Source: CADEDH01 sp041394285 (GTDB lineage Bacteria > Actinomycetota > Acidimicrobiia > Acidimicrobiales > SZUA-35). From it: a DNA stretch of 64,000 nt. Numbering within the stretch: position 1 is the first letter of the stretch; each line of letters opens with the position of its first letter. The stretch is taken from positions 89,787-153,786 of the forward strand of contig JAWKIL010000017.1 in the NCBI GenBank assembly GCA_041394285.1. The letters are read 5' to 3'. Positions 1 through 7,526 of this stretch are shown here, piece by piece. The notes beneath the pieces are model-generated. The model had not been told where the DNA came from and did not search any database. It worked only from the letters and a program-made list of their open reading frames with translations. The position numbers and the translations under genes were made by a program.

Positions 1-798
1 AGCCTCCAGACCCGGGCCGAGCGCGACGGCGACGAGTGGGTGATCACCGGCCAGAAGGTGTGGACGTCGGGGGCCCACTACTCCGACATCGGCGAGGTGA
101 TCTGCCGCACCGACCCCACCATGCCCAAGCACCGGGGCCTGACCGGGTTCGTGGTCGACATGCATGCACCCGGCGTGGAGGTGCGCCCGCTGCGCCAGAT
201 GACGGGCGGGGCCAACTTCAACGAGGTCTTCTTCAACGAGGCCCGGGTGCCCGACACCCACCGCCTGGGCGACGTCAACGACGGCTGGCGGGTGGCCCTC
301 ACCACGCTCATGAACGAGCGGGCCTCGATCGGGGGCGGCGTGGGCGGTGGCGGCTTCACCCGCCTGCGGGAGATGGTGCGCCACTTCGGCCTGAGCGACG
401 ACCCCATGATCCGCCAGGACCTGGCCGACCTCTACATCCGGGGCCGGATCCTCGACTACACGAACAAGCGGGCCATGGCCAAGCTGGCCGCCGGGCAGCT
501 CCCCGGCCCCGAGATGTCGGGCGGAAAGCTGTTCCTCACCGAGAACATGCGCCGCACCTGCGATCTGGTGGCCAAGGTCCTCGGACCCCGCCTGGTGGCC
601 GACACCGGCGAGTGGGGCACCTACACCTGGGCCGGTTACGTGCTGGGCATGCCGGCCATGGCCATCGCCGGCGGGTCCGACCAGGTGCTGCGCAACATCA
701 TGGGCGAGCGGGTGCTCGGCCTGCCCAAGGAGCCCGGCATCGACACGGTGAGCCCGTTCAAGGACCTCCCCGTCGGCACCCAACGCCAGGGCAGCTGA
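1..798 (+). CDS. Acyl-CoA dehydrogenase, 3' part (5' end cut by window)
   Basis: The open frame runs from base 1 with no start codon in the window, so this is the C-terminal 265 residues of a longer protein. The first residues (WVITGQKVWTSGA) are the middle beta-domain of acyl-CoA dehydrogenases, and the later alpha-helical part (NDGWRVALTTLMNERASIG) is the FAD-binding C-terminal domain. The family oxidises acyl-CoA thioesters to enoyl-CoA using FAD and electron-transfer flavoprotein. The segment lacks a clear catalytic Glu context that would tell the chain-length class, so the substrate is unknown. It ends 13 bp before the first palindromic element (812-864). Confidence 0.9.
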   Translation, partial: SLQTRAERDGDEWVITGQKVWTSGAHYSDIGEVICRTDPTMPKHRGLTGFVVDMHAPGVEVRPLRQMTGGANFNEVFFNEARVPDTHRLGDVNDGWRVALTTLMNERASIGGGVGGGGFTRLREMVRHFGLSDDPMIRQDLADLYIRGRILDYTNKRAMAKLAAGQLPGPEMSGGKLFLTENMRRTCDLVAKVLGPRLVADTGEWGTYTWAGYVLGMPAMAIAGGSDQVLRNIMGERVLGLPKEPGIDTVSPFKDLPVGTQRQGS

Positions 799-811
799 CC
801 TCAACACCAGC

Positions 812-864
812 GGCGATCTGTGGCGCGCCGTACTGAATTCTGCGCGCTGACGCCACAGATCGCC
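812..864. repeat. Palindromic element, copy 1 (14-bp perfect arms)
   Basis: The arms GGCGATCTGTGGCG (812-825) and CGCCACAGATCGCC (851-864) are perfect reverse complements around a 25-bp core containing TTCTGCGCGCTGA. Two further copies sit at 874-925 and, inverted, at 1906-1954, so the three enclose the AbiEi-like gene 927-1862. The core and arms are conserved between copies, which argues for a repeat family and not a simple terminator. Confidence 0.85.
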
Positions 865-873
865 TTCCCCCAC

Positions 874-925
874 GGGAACTGTGGCGCGTCGTGCTGGATT
901 CTGCGCGCTGACGCCAAAGATCGCC
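874..925. repeat. Palindromic element, copy 2 (degenerate arms)
   Basis: Left arm GGGAACTGTGGCG (874-886) and right arm CGCCAAAGATCGCC (912-925) pair imperfectly around a core very like copy 1. The element ends one base before the stop codon of the AbiEi-like gene on the minus strand (927-929). Confidence 0.8.
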
Positions 926-926
926 T

Positions 927-1862
927 TCACGCAGCCTCGTCGCGACGGCGGGCCCGCACGACCTCCCGCACCCGCCGGGCCACCTGCTCCGGGCGCTGGG
1001 CTGCGTACCAGCCGAGGTAGAGCAGCTCCCAGCCGCAGGCGGCGACCCGGAGATCCCGCTGCTCGTCCCGCGGTTCCTGCAGGGGGCCGAAGTGGAACTG
1101 CCGGCTGTGGCCCTCGAGCCCCAGCCGCACGGCCGGGATTCCGAGATCGGTACGGGCCGCCACCAGGCCCCGGGCGTCACGGATCTCGTACTGGGGAATC
1201 ACGGGCGGCAGACGGGGATCGGCCACGCACGCGGCCAGTAGCTCCTCCAGCCAGGAGTCGGGCACACGACCCTCATGGGGTATGGCGTCGAGCAGCCGCA
1301 ACAACACACCCGTGCCCGTCGGGCCAGGACGGTGCAGCCGTTCGGCCACCGATCGTACGGACACCAGATCGATCCGGCGGCGCCGGGCGTCGGTGAGCGC
1401 CTGCTGGACCGAGAACGGGCGGACGACCGCTCCGAGGTCGGCCAGGGTCCGCGCCAGCGTGGTGCACGGGATGCCGTCGAGCATGGTGACATCGGCCGGA
1501 TCCAACGGTGTGACGTGATGGGTGATCACACCGGCCAGCCGGTGGCGCCGGGCCCTCGGCACCGAGACCTCGATCACGAGTTGGTGGCGGAGACCGTCGA
1601 GCCCGTGGAGCCGAGCGGCCGACCGGTGAGACGCGATCGCTCCCCCGGCGGCGTGAGCGGCCACCGACAGGCGCTGTTGCCAGGTTCTCCTCGCGCCCCG
1701 GACTCGAAGCAGGCCCGGCACCGGTTCGTCCAGCAGACCGTCGCGGAGCAACGAGGAGACGCGGTAGCGGGTCATCCCGGAATCGGCAGCTTGGCGGCGA
1801 GTGAGCACGCCGTGCTGGGCGGCGGCGAGGTCGGCAAAGGAACGATCATCTTGTCGGCACAT
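927..1862 (-). CDS. AbiEi-type antitoxin-domain protein with DUF559-like C-terminus
   Basis: This is a 311-residue protein. Residues about 8-55 (FADLAAAQHGVLTRRQAADS) resemble the winged-helix N-terminus of type IV AbiEi antitoxins. The C-terminal ~100 residues (LEELLAAC...ARTDLGIP...VRLGLEGHS...CGWELLYL) resemble DUF559/Vsr-like restriction-nuclease folds, with the candidate acidic residues in TDLGIP and LGLEGH. The start at 1862 is chosen because TACTGT lies 6 nt upstream, a leaderless promoter. No AbiEii toxin gene is adjacent, so a classical toxin-antitoxin pair is not supported. The gene is bracketed by palindromic elements: copy 2 touches its stop, and inverted copy 3 lies 43 bp upstream of its start. 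That arrangement suggests gene and element travel together. The molecular function is not known to me. Confidence 0.75.
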   Translation of the reverse strand: MCRQDDRSFADLAAAQHGVLTRRQAADSGMTRYRVSSLLRDGLLDEPVPGLLRVRGARRTWQQRLSVAAHAAGGAIASHRSAARLHGLDGLRHQLVIEVSVPRARRHRLAGVITHHVTPLDPADVTMLDGIPCTTLARTLADLGAVVRPFSVQQALTDARRRRIDLVSVRSVAERLHRPGPTGTGVLLRLLDAIPHEGRVPDSWLEELLAACVADPRLPPVIPQYEIRDARGLVAARTDLGIPAVRLGLEGHSRQFHFGPLQEPRDEQRDLRVAACGWELLYLGWYAAQRPEQVARRVREVVRARRRDEAA

Positions 1863-1905
1863 GACTGAACAGTAAGGACAACGTGTGACAATGAGGCCCA
1901 TCAGT

Positions 1906-1954
1906 CGAACTGTGGCGCCAGCGCGCAGAATGCAGCACCAGACGCCACAGTTCG
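1906..1954. repeat. Palindromic element, copy 3 (inverted relative to copies 1-2)
   Basis: The arms CGAACTGTGGCG (1906-1917) and CGCCACAGTTCG (1943-1954) are perfect reverse complements. The reverse complement of this copy aligns with copies 1 and 2 through the shared core TTCTGCGCGCTG. It therefore forms an inverted pair with copy 2 around the AbiEi-like gene. Confidence 0.85.
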
Positions 1955-1974
1955 CCGATGGTTGGAGGGGACGG

Positions 1975-3180
1975 TCAGCCGACGATGAGGGCGTCGCCGA
2001 TGACCTGGGCGGCGGCGGCCACGCCCGATCCGGCCACCGGGGCGCCGAGCGCCCGCAGCGCGGCCTCGATCGTGCCCAGCGCCCCCAGCACCATGGGCGG
2101 GTTGAGGTGACCCATGTGGGCGATCCGGAACGCCCGCCCGCCGAACCCGCCGATCCCGGCCCCAAGCGTGAGCCCGGCCTGCTGCTCGCACACCTGGGCC
2201 AGGCGGTAGGCGTCGATCGAGCCGGTCAGCACCGTGGTGACGGCGTTGGACCGGTGGGCCGGGCTGGTGATGTTGAGCTCGATCCCACCCGGGGTCGACC
2301 ACGCGGCCACCGCTGCCCGCACGGCGTCGGCCAGCACCTGGTGCCGACGCCACACCGCGTCCAGGCCACCCTCCTCGCCGATCATGGCCAGGGCCTCGTG
2401 CAACCCGAACAGGTGCGATATCGGGGGCGTGCCGGCGAACAGCAGGTAGTACTCCTCGGCCGCGATCCGCGGCCCCCAGTCGAAGTAGCCGGCCCGCAGC
2501 CCGGCGGTCTCGTACGCCGCCAGCGCCTTCGGCCCGGCCCACACGAACGAGATCCCCGGCGGCACCATCAGCCCCTTCTGGCAGGCGGCCACCGTGACAT
2601 CGACGCCCCAGGCGTCCATCTCGTAGCGGTCGCAGCCGAGCGAGGCGATGCAGTCGACCATGAACAGCGCCGGGTGCCCGGCGGCGGTGATGGCGGCCCG
2701 GATGGCGGGGATGTCGTTGCGGACCGAGGTGGCGGTGTCGGTCTGGACCACCAGCACGGCCCGGATCTCGTGGCCGGTGTCGGCCGCCAGCCGGGCCTGC
2801 ACGGCGTCGGGCTCCACCGGACCCCGCTCGGTGCCCGGCAGCACCTCCACCTCCACCCCCGACAGGGCGGCCATGTTGCCCCAGGCCACGGCGAAACGGC
2901 CCGACTCCAGCACGAGCACCTTGTCGCCGGCCGACAGGGTGTTGGAGATCGTCATCTGCCACGCCGCATGCCCGTTGCCGATCACGACGAACGGTTGCCC
3001 GGCCGTGCCCGCCACCCCCGGCAGCTGGGCGAAGATCTCGTTGGTGACCCCCACGATGTCGCCGGCGTACATGTTGGGCATGGGCCGGGCCATGGCGGCC
3101 AGCACCCGGTCGGGGATGACGGATGGACCAGGGGTGGCGACCAGGGGGCGCCCGTGGGCGAGAGAGATGCCGCTCGACAT
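1975..3180 (-). CDS. Class V aminotransferase (alanine/serine-glyoxylate type)
   Basis: A 401-residue PLP enzyme of the serine-glyoxylate / alanine-glyoxylate aminotransferase group: it begins with the PGPSVIP motif typical of that branch, has MVDCIASLGCDRYEMD (the conserved Asp that binds the PLP pyridine nitrogen), and QKGLMVPPG carries the Schiff-base lysine. These enzymes move an amino group between alanine or serine and glyoxylate or pyruvate in the cytoplasm. Start ATG at 3180 is supported by TAGCGT seven bases upstream (3188-3193). It is divergent from the flavin amine oxidase at 3388, and the two may share a role in amino-acid breakdown, but that link is only positional. The exact donor and acceptor cannot be read from the sequence. 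Confidence 0.85.
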   Translation of the reverse strand: MSSGISLAHGRPLVATPGPSVIPDRVLAAMARPMPNMYAGDIVGVTNEIFAQLPGVAGTAGQPFVVIGNGHAAWQMTISNTLSAGDKVLVLESGRFAVAWGNMAALSGVEVEVLPGTERGPVEPDAVQARLAADTGHEIRAVLVVQTDTATSVRNDIPAIRAAITAAGHPALFMVDCIASLGCDRYEMDAWGVDVTVAACQKGLMVPPGISFVWAGPKALAAYETAGLRAGYFDWGPRIAAEEYYLLFAGTPPISHLFGLHEALAMIGEEGGLDAVWRRHQVLADAVRAAVAAWSTPGGIELNITSPAHRSNAVTTVLTGSIDAYRLAQVCEQQAGLTLGAGIGGFGGRAFRIAHMGHLNPPMVLGALGTIEAALRALGAPVAGSGVAAAAQVIGDALIVG

Positions 3181-3187
3181 ACCCGCC

Positions 3188-3381
3188 ACGCTAAGCGGAA
3201 TCGGCGCCGCCGCATCGCAGCACCGCCCTCCCGGCCCGACATCCACCGGCCGCACCGTGGCCGGGGTCGTGGTCCTCGCCTCGCTCCACCTGTCGCGCAT
3301 CGTCCTCGGCTGACCCAGCCCCCAGCGCCCAACCGCCCGGCGTCGCCGTCGCCACCAAACGGGCGGCCGCACGGCTACGTT
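3188..3381. promoter_or_regulatory. Divergent leaderless promoters
   Basis: On the minus strand TAGCGT (3188-3193) stands 7 nt before the ATG of the aminotransferase. On the plus strand TACGTT (3376-3381) stands 6 nt before the GTG of the amine oxidase. No ribosome binding site precedes either start. The ~180 bp between them shows no gene. Confidence 0.55.
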
Positions 3382-3387
3382 CGGGCC

Positions 3388-5037
3388 GTGGAGCTGACCG
3401 CCTTCGGGCCCGATTTTCCCTTTCCCTACGACAGCTGGTTGGCCCATCCGGCCGGACTGGGCCACATCCCTCCCGACGCCCAGGGCGCCGCGGTGGCCAT
3501 CGTCGGCGCCGGGGTGGCCGGGCTGGTGGCGGCCCACGAGCTGATGGCCCTGGGGCTGCGGCCCGTGGTCTACGAGGCCGACCGGATCGGGGGCCGCCTC
3601 CGGTCCGAGCCGTTCGCCGCCGCCCCCGACGTGGTGGCCGAGCTGGGCGGCATGCGCTTCCCCATCTCCGGCACCGCCCTCTACCACTACATCGGCCGCT
3701 GCGACCTCGAGACCCGGGACTTCCCCAACCCGCTCACCCCCTTCGCCCCCACCACCGTGATCGACCTCGAGGGGATCAGCCACTTCGCCCGCACCATCGA
3801 CGACCTGCCCCCGCTGTTCCGGGAGGTGGCCGGCGCCTGGGACGCGGCCCTGGAGGCCGAGGCCCACCTGGCCGAGATCCAGGAGGCGATGCGCCGGCGG
3901 GACCCAGCGGCGGTGAAGGCCCTGTGGAACCCGCTGGTTGACCGGTGGGACGACCGCACGTTCTACGACTTCGTGGCCACCACCGACGCCTTCGCCCGGC
4001 TGTCGTTCCGCCACCGGGAGGTGTTCGGGCAGGTCGGCTTCGGCACCGGAGGGTGGGACTCCGACTTCCCGAACTCGATGCTCGAGATCCTCCGGGTGGT
4101 GATGGCCGGGTTCGAGAACGCCCAGCGCTTCATCGTGGGCGGAGCCGAGCAGCTGCCCCGCCGCTTGTGGACCCTGCCCGCCGCCGACCCCGCCCACTGG
4201 CCGGCCGGCACCTCGGTGGCCGCCCTCCACCATGGCGTGCCCCGCCCCGGGGTGGCCCGCATCACCCGCCACCCCGGCGGCGACCTGGTGGTGACCGACC
4301 GCTGGGGGCGGGAAGACCGCTTCGCCGCCGTGCTGGTGACCACCCAGAGTTGGCTCCTCACCACCTCGATCGCGGTCGACGAGGGGCTCCTGTCGCACAA
4401 GCTGTGGATGGCCCTCGACCGCACCCGCTACACCCAGTCGTCCAAGACGTTCGTCATGGTCGACCGCCCGTTCTGGCACGACCTCGACCCCGCCACCGGC
4501 CGCCCGGTGATGAGCATGACGCTCACCGACCGCAACACCCGGGGCACCTACCTGCTCGACAACGGCCCCGACCGGCCGGCCGTGATCCTGCTGTCCTACG
4601 CCTGGCAGAGCGACGCCCAGAAGGTGCTGCCCATGTCGGCTCGGCAGCGGGCCGAGCTGGCCCTGGCCACGCTGGACCAGATCTACCCCCGGGCCGACAT
4701 CCGTTCCCACCTGCTGGGCGATCCGATCACCGTGTCGTGGGAGTCCGATCCCAACTTCCAGGGGGCGTTCAAGGGCGCCCTCCCCGGTCACTACCGGTAC
4801 AACCACCGCATGTACGGCCACTTCTTCGGGCAGGAGGCGCTGCCGGCCCAGCAGCGGGGACTGTTCCTGGCCGGCGACGACGTCAGCTGGACCCCGGGCT
4901 GGGCCGAGGGGGCGGTGCAGACCGCTCTCAACGCCGTGTGGGGCGTGGTCCACCACCTGGGCGGGGCGTCAGCCGACGCCAACCCGGGCCCGGGCGAGCT
5001 CTATCCCCGGTGGGGGCCCGTGGCCCTGCCCGACTAG
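3388..5037 (+). CDS. Flavin monoamine oxidase / L-amino acid oxidase family
   Basis: A 549-residue FAD-dependent amine oxidase. The dinucleotide-binding motif VAIVGAGVAGLVAAHE is at residues about 35-50, followed by the EADRIGGRLRSE segment and the GGMRFP motif typical of bacterial L-amino acid oxidases and tryptophan 2-monooxygenases. The C-terminus carries the second FAD-contacting segment GLFLAGDDVSWTPGWAEGAVQ. Expected reaction: oxidation of an amino acid or amine with release of ammonia or decarboxylation to the amide. GTG at 3388 is chosen from the TACGTT box 6 nt upstream. No signal peptide is visible, so it is cytoplasmic. Its stop codon overlaps the stop of the convergent GH16 gene in the palindrome CTAG at 5034-5037. 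Substrate is unresolved. Confidence 0.85.
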   Translation: MELTAFGPDFPFPYDSWLAHPAGLGHIPPDAQGAAVAIVGAGVAGLVAAHELMALGLRPVVYEADRIGGRLRSEPFAAAPDVVAELGGMRFPISGTALYHYIGRCDLETRDFPNPLTPFAPTTVIDLEGISHFARTIDDLPPLFREVAGAWDAALEAEAHLAEIQEAMRRRDPAAVKALWNPLVDRWDDRTFYDFVATTDAFARLSFRHREVFGQVGFGTGGWDSDFPNSMLEILRVVMAGFENAQRFIVGGAEQLPRRLWTLPAADPAHWPAGTSVAALHHGVPRPGVARITRHPGGDLVVTDRWGREDRFAAVLVTTQSWLLTTSIAVDEGLLSHKLWMALDRTRYTQSSKTFVMVDRPFWHDLDPATGRPVMSMTLTDRNTRGTYLLDNGPDRPAVILLSYAWQSDAQKVLPMSARQRAELALATLDQIYPRADIRSHLLGDPITVSWESDPNFQGAFKGALPGHYRYNHRMYGHFFGQEALPAQQRGLFLAGDDVSWTPGWAEGAVQTALNAVWGVVHHLGGASADANPGPGELYPRWGPVALPD

Positions 5038-6683
5038 CAGGCCGAGAAGACCTTGACGTAGTCGACCTGCATCGACACCGGACCGGGCAGGCTGTCGCGC
5101 CAGGCGTCGAGCTGGATCGTGGCGAAATGGGCCACGTCGGGGATGAGGTCGGCCGAGGTCTCGTTGATCTGCTTGATCAGCGAGCCGTCCCGGTAGATGT
5201 TCATCTGGCCCGGCCGCCACTCCATCGCCATCGTGTGCCAGTCCGACGCGTTGGCCGAGTGGACCGTGTAGTCCTGGTCGCTGGTGGAGCCGAACGGCTT
5301 GTGGATGAAGGTGTAGAACTCGTGGCGGTCGCCCGGGCTGCCCAGGGTCTCGTAGATGTTGTTCTCGCCGTCCCGGGGGTGGACGTTGGACTGGGGCCAC
5401 GTCATCACGATGCCGCTCATCGATTCCGACGGGTCGACGTCGGTGCGGACCCGGAACTCGTAGCGGCCGTAGGCCTGGCTGTACTTGTGCGACATCCCGC
5501 CCGACACCAGCGAGCCGTTCTCCATGCGGGCCGTGATCGTGAGCAGGCCGTTGCCCACCGAGATGGCCGAGGGGCGGCGGAGGCCGTGCCCGGCGTTGCC
5601 GCTCGAGTTGTAGGGCGACCAGATCGAGGTGTTGACCGCCGAGCCGTTGAAGTCGTCCTGCATGACCAGGTTCCAGCAGCTCCCGTTGGCCGGCGGCTGG
5701 GTGGTGGTGGTCGGCTGGGTGGTGGTGGTCGGCTTCACCGTCGTGGTGGGGGCCTGGGTGGTGGTGGGAGCCTGGGTGGTGGTTGGCTTCACCGTCGTGG
5801 TGGGGGCCTGGGTGGTGGTGGGGGCCTGGGTGCTGGTGGAGGCCTGGCTCGAAGCCGGCTGGGTGGCCGGGGCCTCGGTGGATGTCACCCGCTGGCTGGT
5901 GGAGGCCTGGGCCGAGGCCGGCTGGGTGGCCGGCGCCTGGGTGGACGTGACCCGCTGGGTGGTGGAGGCCTGGGGGGCGCTGGTGGCGCTCGGACCGGCG
6001 GACCCGGTGGGAGGGGTCGGCGCGACCGTGGGCGTGAGCGGAGCGGCGGCCAGCGGGGCGGCCGGTGCCGTGGTGGCGGGCGACGACAGGGTGGCGGGCG
6101 ACGACAGGGTGGCGGGCGACGACAGGGTGGTGGGGGCGTCGGGCTGGTCACCGGGAACGGTGGAAGCCACGGCGGCGGTGCTGCTCGACCCGTCGGGCGG
6201 CACGAGCACCGCCACGGTGGTGGAGGTGCTGGCCGAACCGTCCACCAGGTCGGTGGCGGCCTGCTCCGCCGCCCGGGCCAGGGCCTCGTCGTCGGTGCGG
6301 GCGTCGAAGGTCTGGAGCAGGTTGTCGGGCAGGCCCGGGCTGCTCTCGCCGACCAGGGTGGAACCCGTCTGCTCGGTGGTCTCGAGCTGCATCCCCCCGG
6401 GCGACAGGGCCACGATCAGCAACCCGACAAGGGCCAGCGCACCGGCTCCGAGGGAAGCGTGGCGGGCGAGCCGGGAGCCGGTGAGGACCGAGGGGCGGCG
6501 CCACCACCGGCGACGGGCCGGGCCACCGGCCGGGCCCTGGAGGCCCTGGTCGACGTCGATCTCGTGCACGGCGACCGGCCGGTGCCGGGGATCGAGCGGG
6601 TCGAAGGGGTCGGGGGAAGAGCGGCGAACCTCACCCAGGCGTTTCCGCCCTGTCATCGTGCTACCGCGCTCGCCTCGACCCAT
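5034..6683 (-). CDS. Membrane-anchored GH16-family glycoside hydrolase with long Thr/Pro linker
   Basis: The 549-residue product has a basic cytoplasmic N-terminus, one membrane segment (LGAGALALVGLLIVAL, residues about 78-95), a ~230-residue low-complexity linker made of repeats such as TTTQAPTTTVKPT and ATLSSP, and a C-terminal concanavalin-like domain of ~215 residues (MQDDFNGSAVNTSIW... to the end). GH16 enzymes cleave beta-1,3/1,4-glucans and galactans outside the cell. The usual catalytic motif ExDxxE appears here as GENNIYE, with Asn in place of the assisting Asp, so activity may be altered or lost. Start candidates are GTG 6689, ATG 6683 and ATG 6656; I chose 6683. The linker suggests the domain reaches through or beyond the cell wall. 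Confidence 0.8.
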   Translation of the reverse strand: MGRGERGSTMTGRKRLGEVRRSSPDPFDPLDPRHRPVAVHEIDVDQGLQGPAGGPARRRWWRRPSVLTGSRLARHASLGAGALALVGLLIVALSPGGMQLETTEQTGSTLVGESSPGLPDNLLQTFDARTDDEALARAAEQAATDLVDGSASTSTTVAVLVPPDGSSSTAAVASTVPGDQPDAPTTLSSPATLSSPATLSSPATTAPAAPLAAAPLTPTVAPTPPTGSAGPSATSAPQASTTQRVTSTQAPATQPASAQASTSQRVTSTEAPATQPASSQASTSTQAPTTTQAPTTTVKPTTTQAPTTTQAPTTTVKPTTTTQPTTTTQPPANGSCWNLVMQDDFNGSAVNTSIWSPYNSSGNAGHGLRRPSAISVGNGLLTITARMENGSLVSGGMSHKYSQAYGRYEFRVRTDVDPSESMSGIVMTWPQSNVHPRDGENNIYETLGSPGDRHEFYTFIHKPFGSTSDQDYTVHSANASDWHTMAMEWRPGQMNIYRDGSLIKQINETSADLIPDVAHFATIQLDAWRDSLPGPVSMQVDYVKVFSAC

Positions 6684-6827
6684 CCGCACTCCGCCGTTCG
6701 CCCCAGCCGTTCACACGGCCAGCGGCTGAGCATAGTCACCCAGTGGCCGGTTGAGAACCCTTGGCCGGTGACGTGCGCCGCCTCCCGGTCTCAACGGCCC
6801 GGGCCGAGCGGCGGGCGACCGGCCCGC

Positions 6828-7526
6828 TCAGAACAGCTGGGCCTGCCCGCCCGGCGGCAGCCGACGCACGCCCGACCAGGGGATGCTGTCCATGAAGACC
6901 CACGAGCGACGGTGGATGCTGGTGGGCCCGTAGGCGGCCAGGGCCGCCTTGTGGCGGGGACAGGGATATCCCTTGTTGAGCTCGAAGTCGAACCCGGGGA
7001 ACGAGCCGGCCTCGGCCCGCATGATCCGGTCCCGGGTGACCTTGGCCAGGATCGAGGCGGCCGACACCGACAGGCACCGGGCGTCGGCCTTCACCAGGCG
7101 ACGGGTGACGGGATGACCCACGAAGTCCCACTTCCCGTCGAGGATCACGGCGTCGGGGGCCACGCCCAGGCCGTCGAGGGCCCGCCGGGCGGCCAGGCGC
7201 TGGGCCGCCGACATGCCCAGCTCGTCGCACTCCTGGGGGCTGGCGTGCCCGATCGACCAGGCGGCGCACCAGCCGGCGATACGGTCGAACAGGGCCTCCC
7301 GCTCGCCTTCGGTCAGGGCCTTGGAGTCACGCAGCTTGTAGATCCGGCGGTCCCGGGGCACCACGGCGGCGCCGATCGTGAGCGGCCCGGCCCACGAGCC
7401 CCGACCGACCTCGTCGATCCCCACCACCACGTCGTGGCCGGCGTCCCACAACGAGCGTTCCTCGCTGAGGCCCGGCGGCTTGGCCTTGATGGCCTGGCGG
7501 AGCTTGGGGACGGCCGGTGTGCTCAC
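6828..7526 (-). CDS. rnhB: Ribonuclease HII
   Basis: A 232-residue RNase HII that nicks RNA in RNA-DNA hybrids and starts ribonucleotide excision repair in the cytoplasm. The family signature GIDEVGRGSWAGPL gives the DEG metal site, and the further acidic residues are in RDSKALT, VILDGKWDF and the KADARCLSVSAASILAKVTRD block. The length matches the family. GTG at 7526 overlaps the stop of the upstream gene as GTGA, so translation is coupled. It is the last gene of a gpsA-unknown-rnhB operon. Confidence 0.95.
   Translation of the reverse strand: MSTPAVPKLRQAIKAKPPGLSEERSLWDAGHDVVVGIDEVGRGSWAGPLTIGAAVVPRDRRIYKLRDSKALTEGEREALFDRIAGWCAAWSIGHASPQECDELGMSAAQRLAARRALDGLGVAPDAVILDGKWDFVGHPVTRRLVKADARCLSVSAASILAKVTRDRIMRAEAGSFPGFDFELNKGYPCPRHKAALAAYGPTSIHRRSWVFMDSIPWSGVRRLPPGGQAQLF

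Noticed and set aside
927..1862. A complete AbiE toxin-antitoxin system
   Set aside because: No nucleotidyltransferase (AbiEii) gene lies on either side.
1975..4956. A 993-codon minus-strand frame across the amine oxidase
   Set aside because: Only 1975-3180 codes for the aminotransferase; the rest is Gly/His/Pro-rich antisense of the amine oxidase.
1885..5037. A 1050-codon plus-strand frame running through the aminotransferase gene
   Set aside because: It is the high-GC shadow of real genes; only its part from 3388 (amine oxidase) has family motifs and a promoter.
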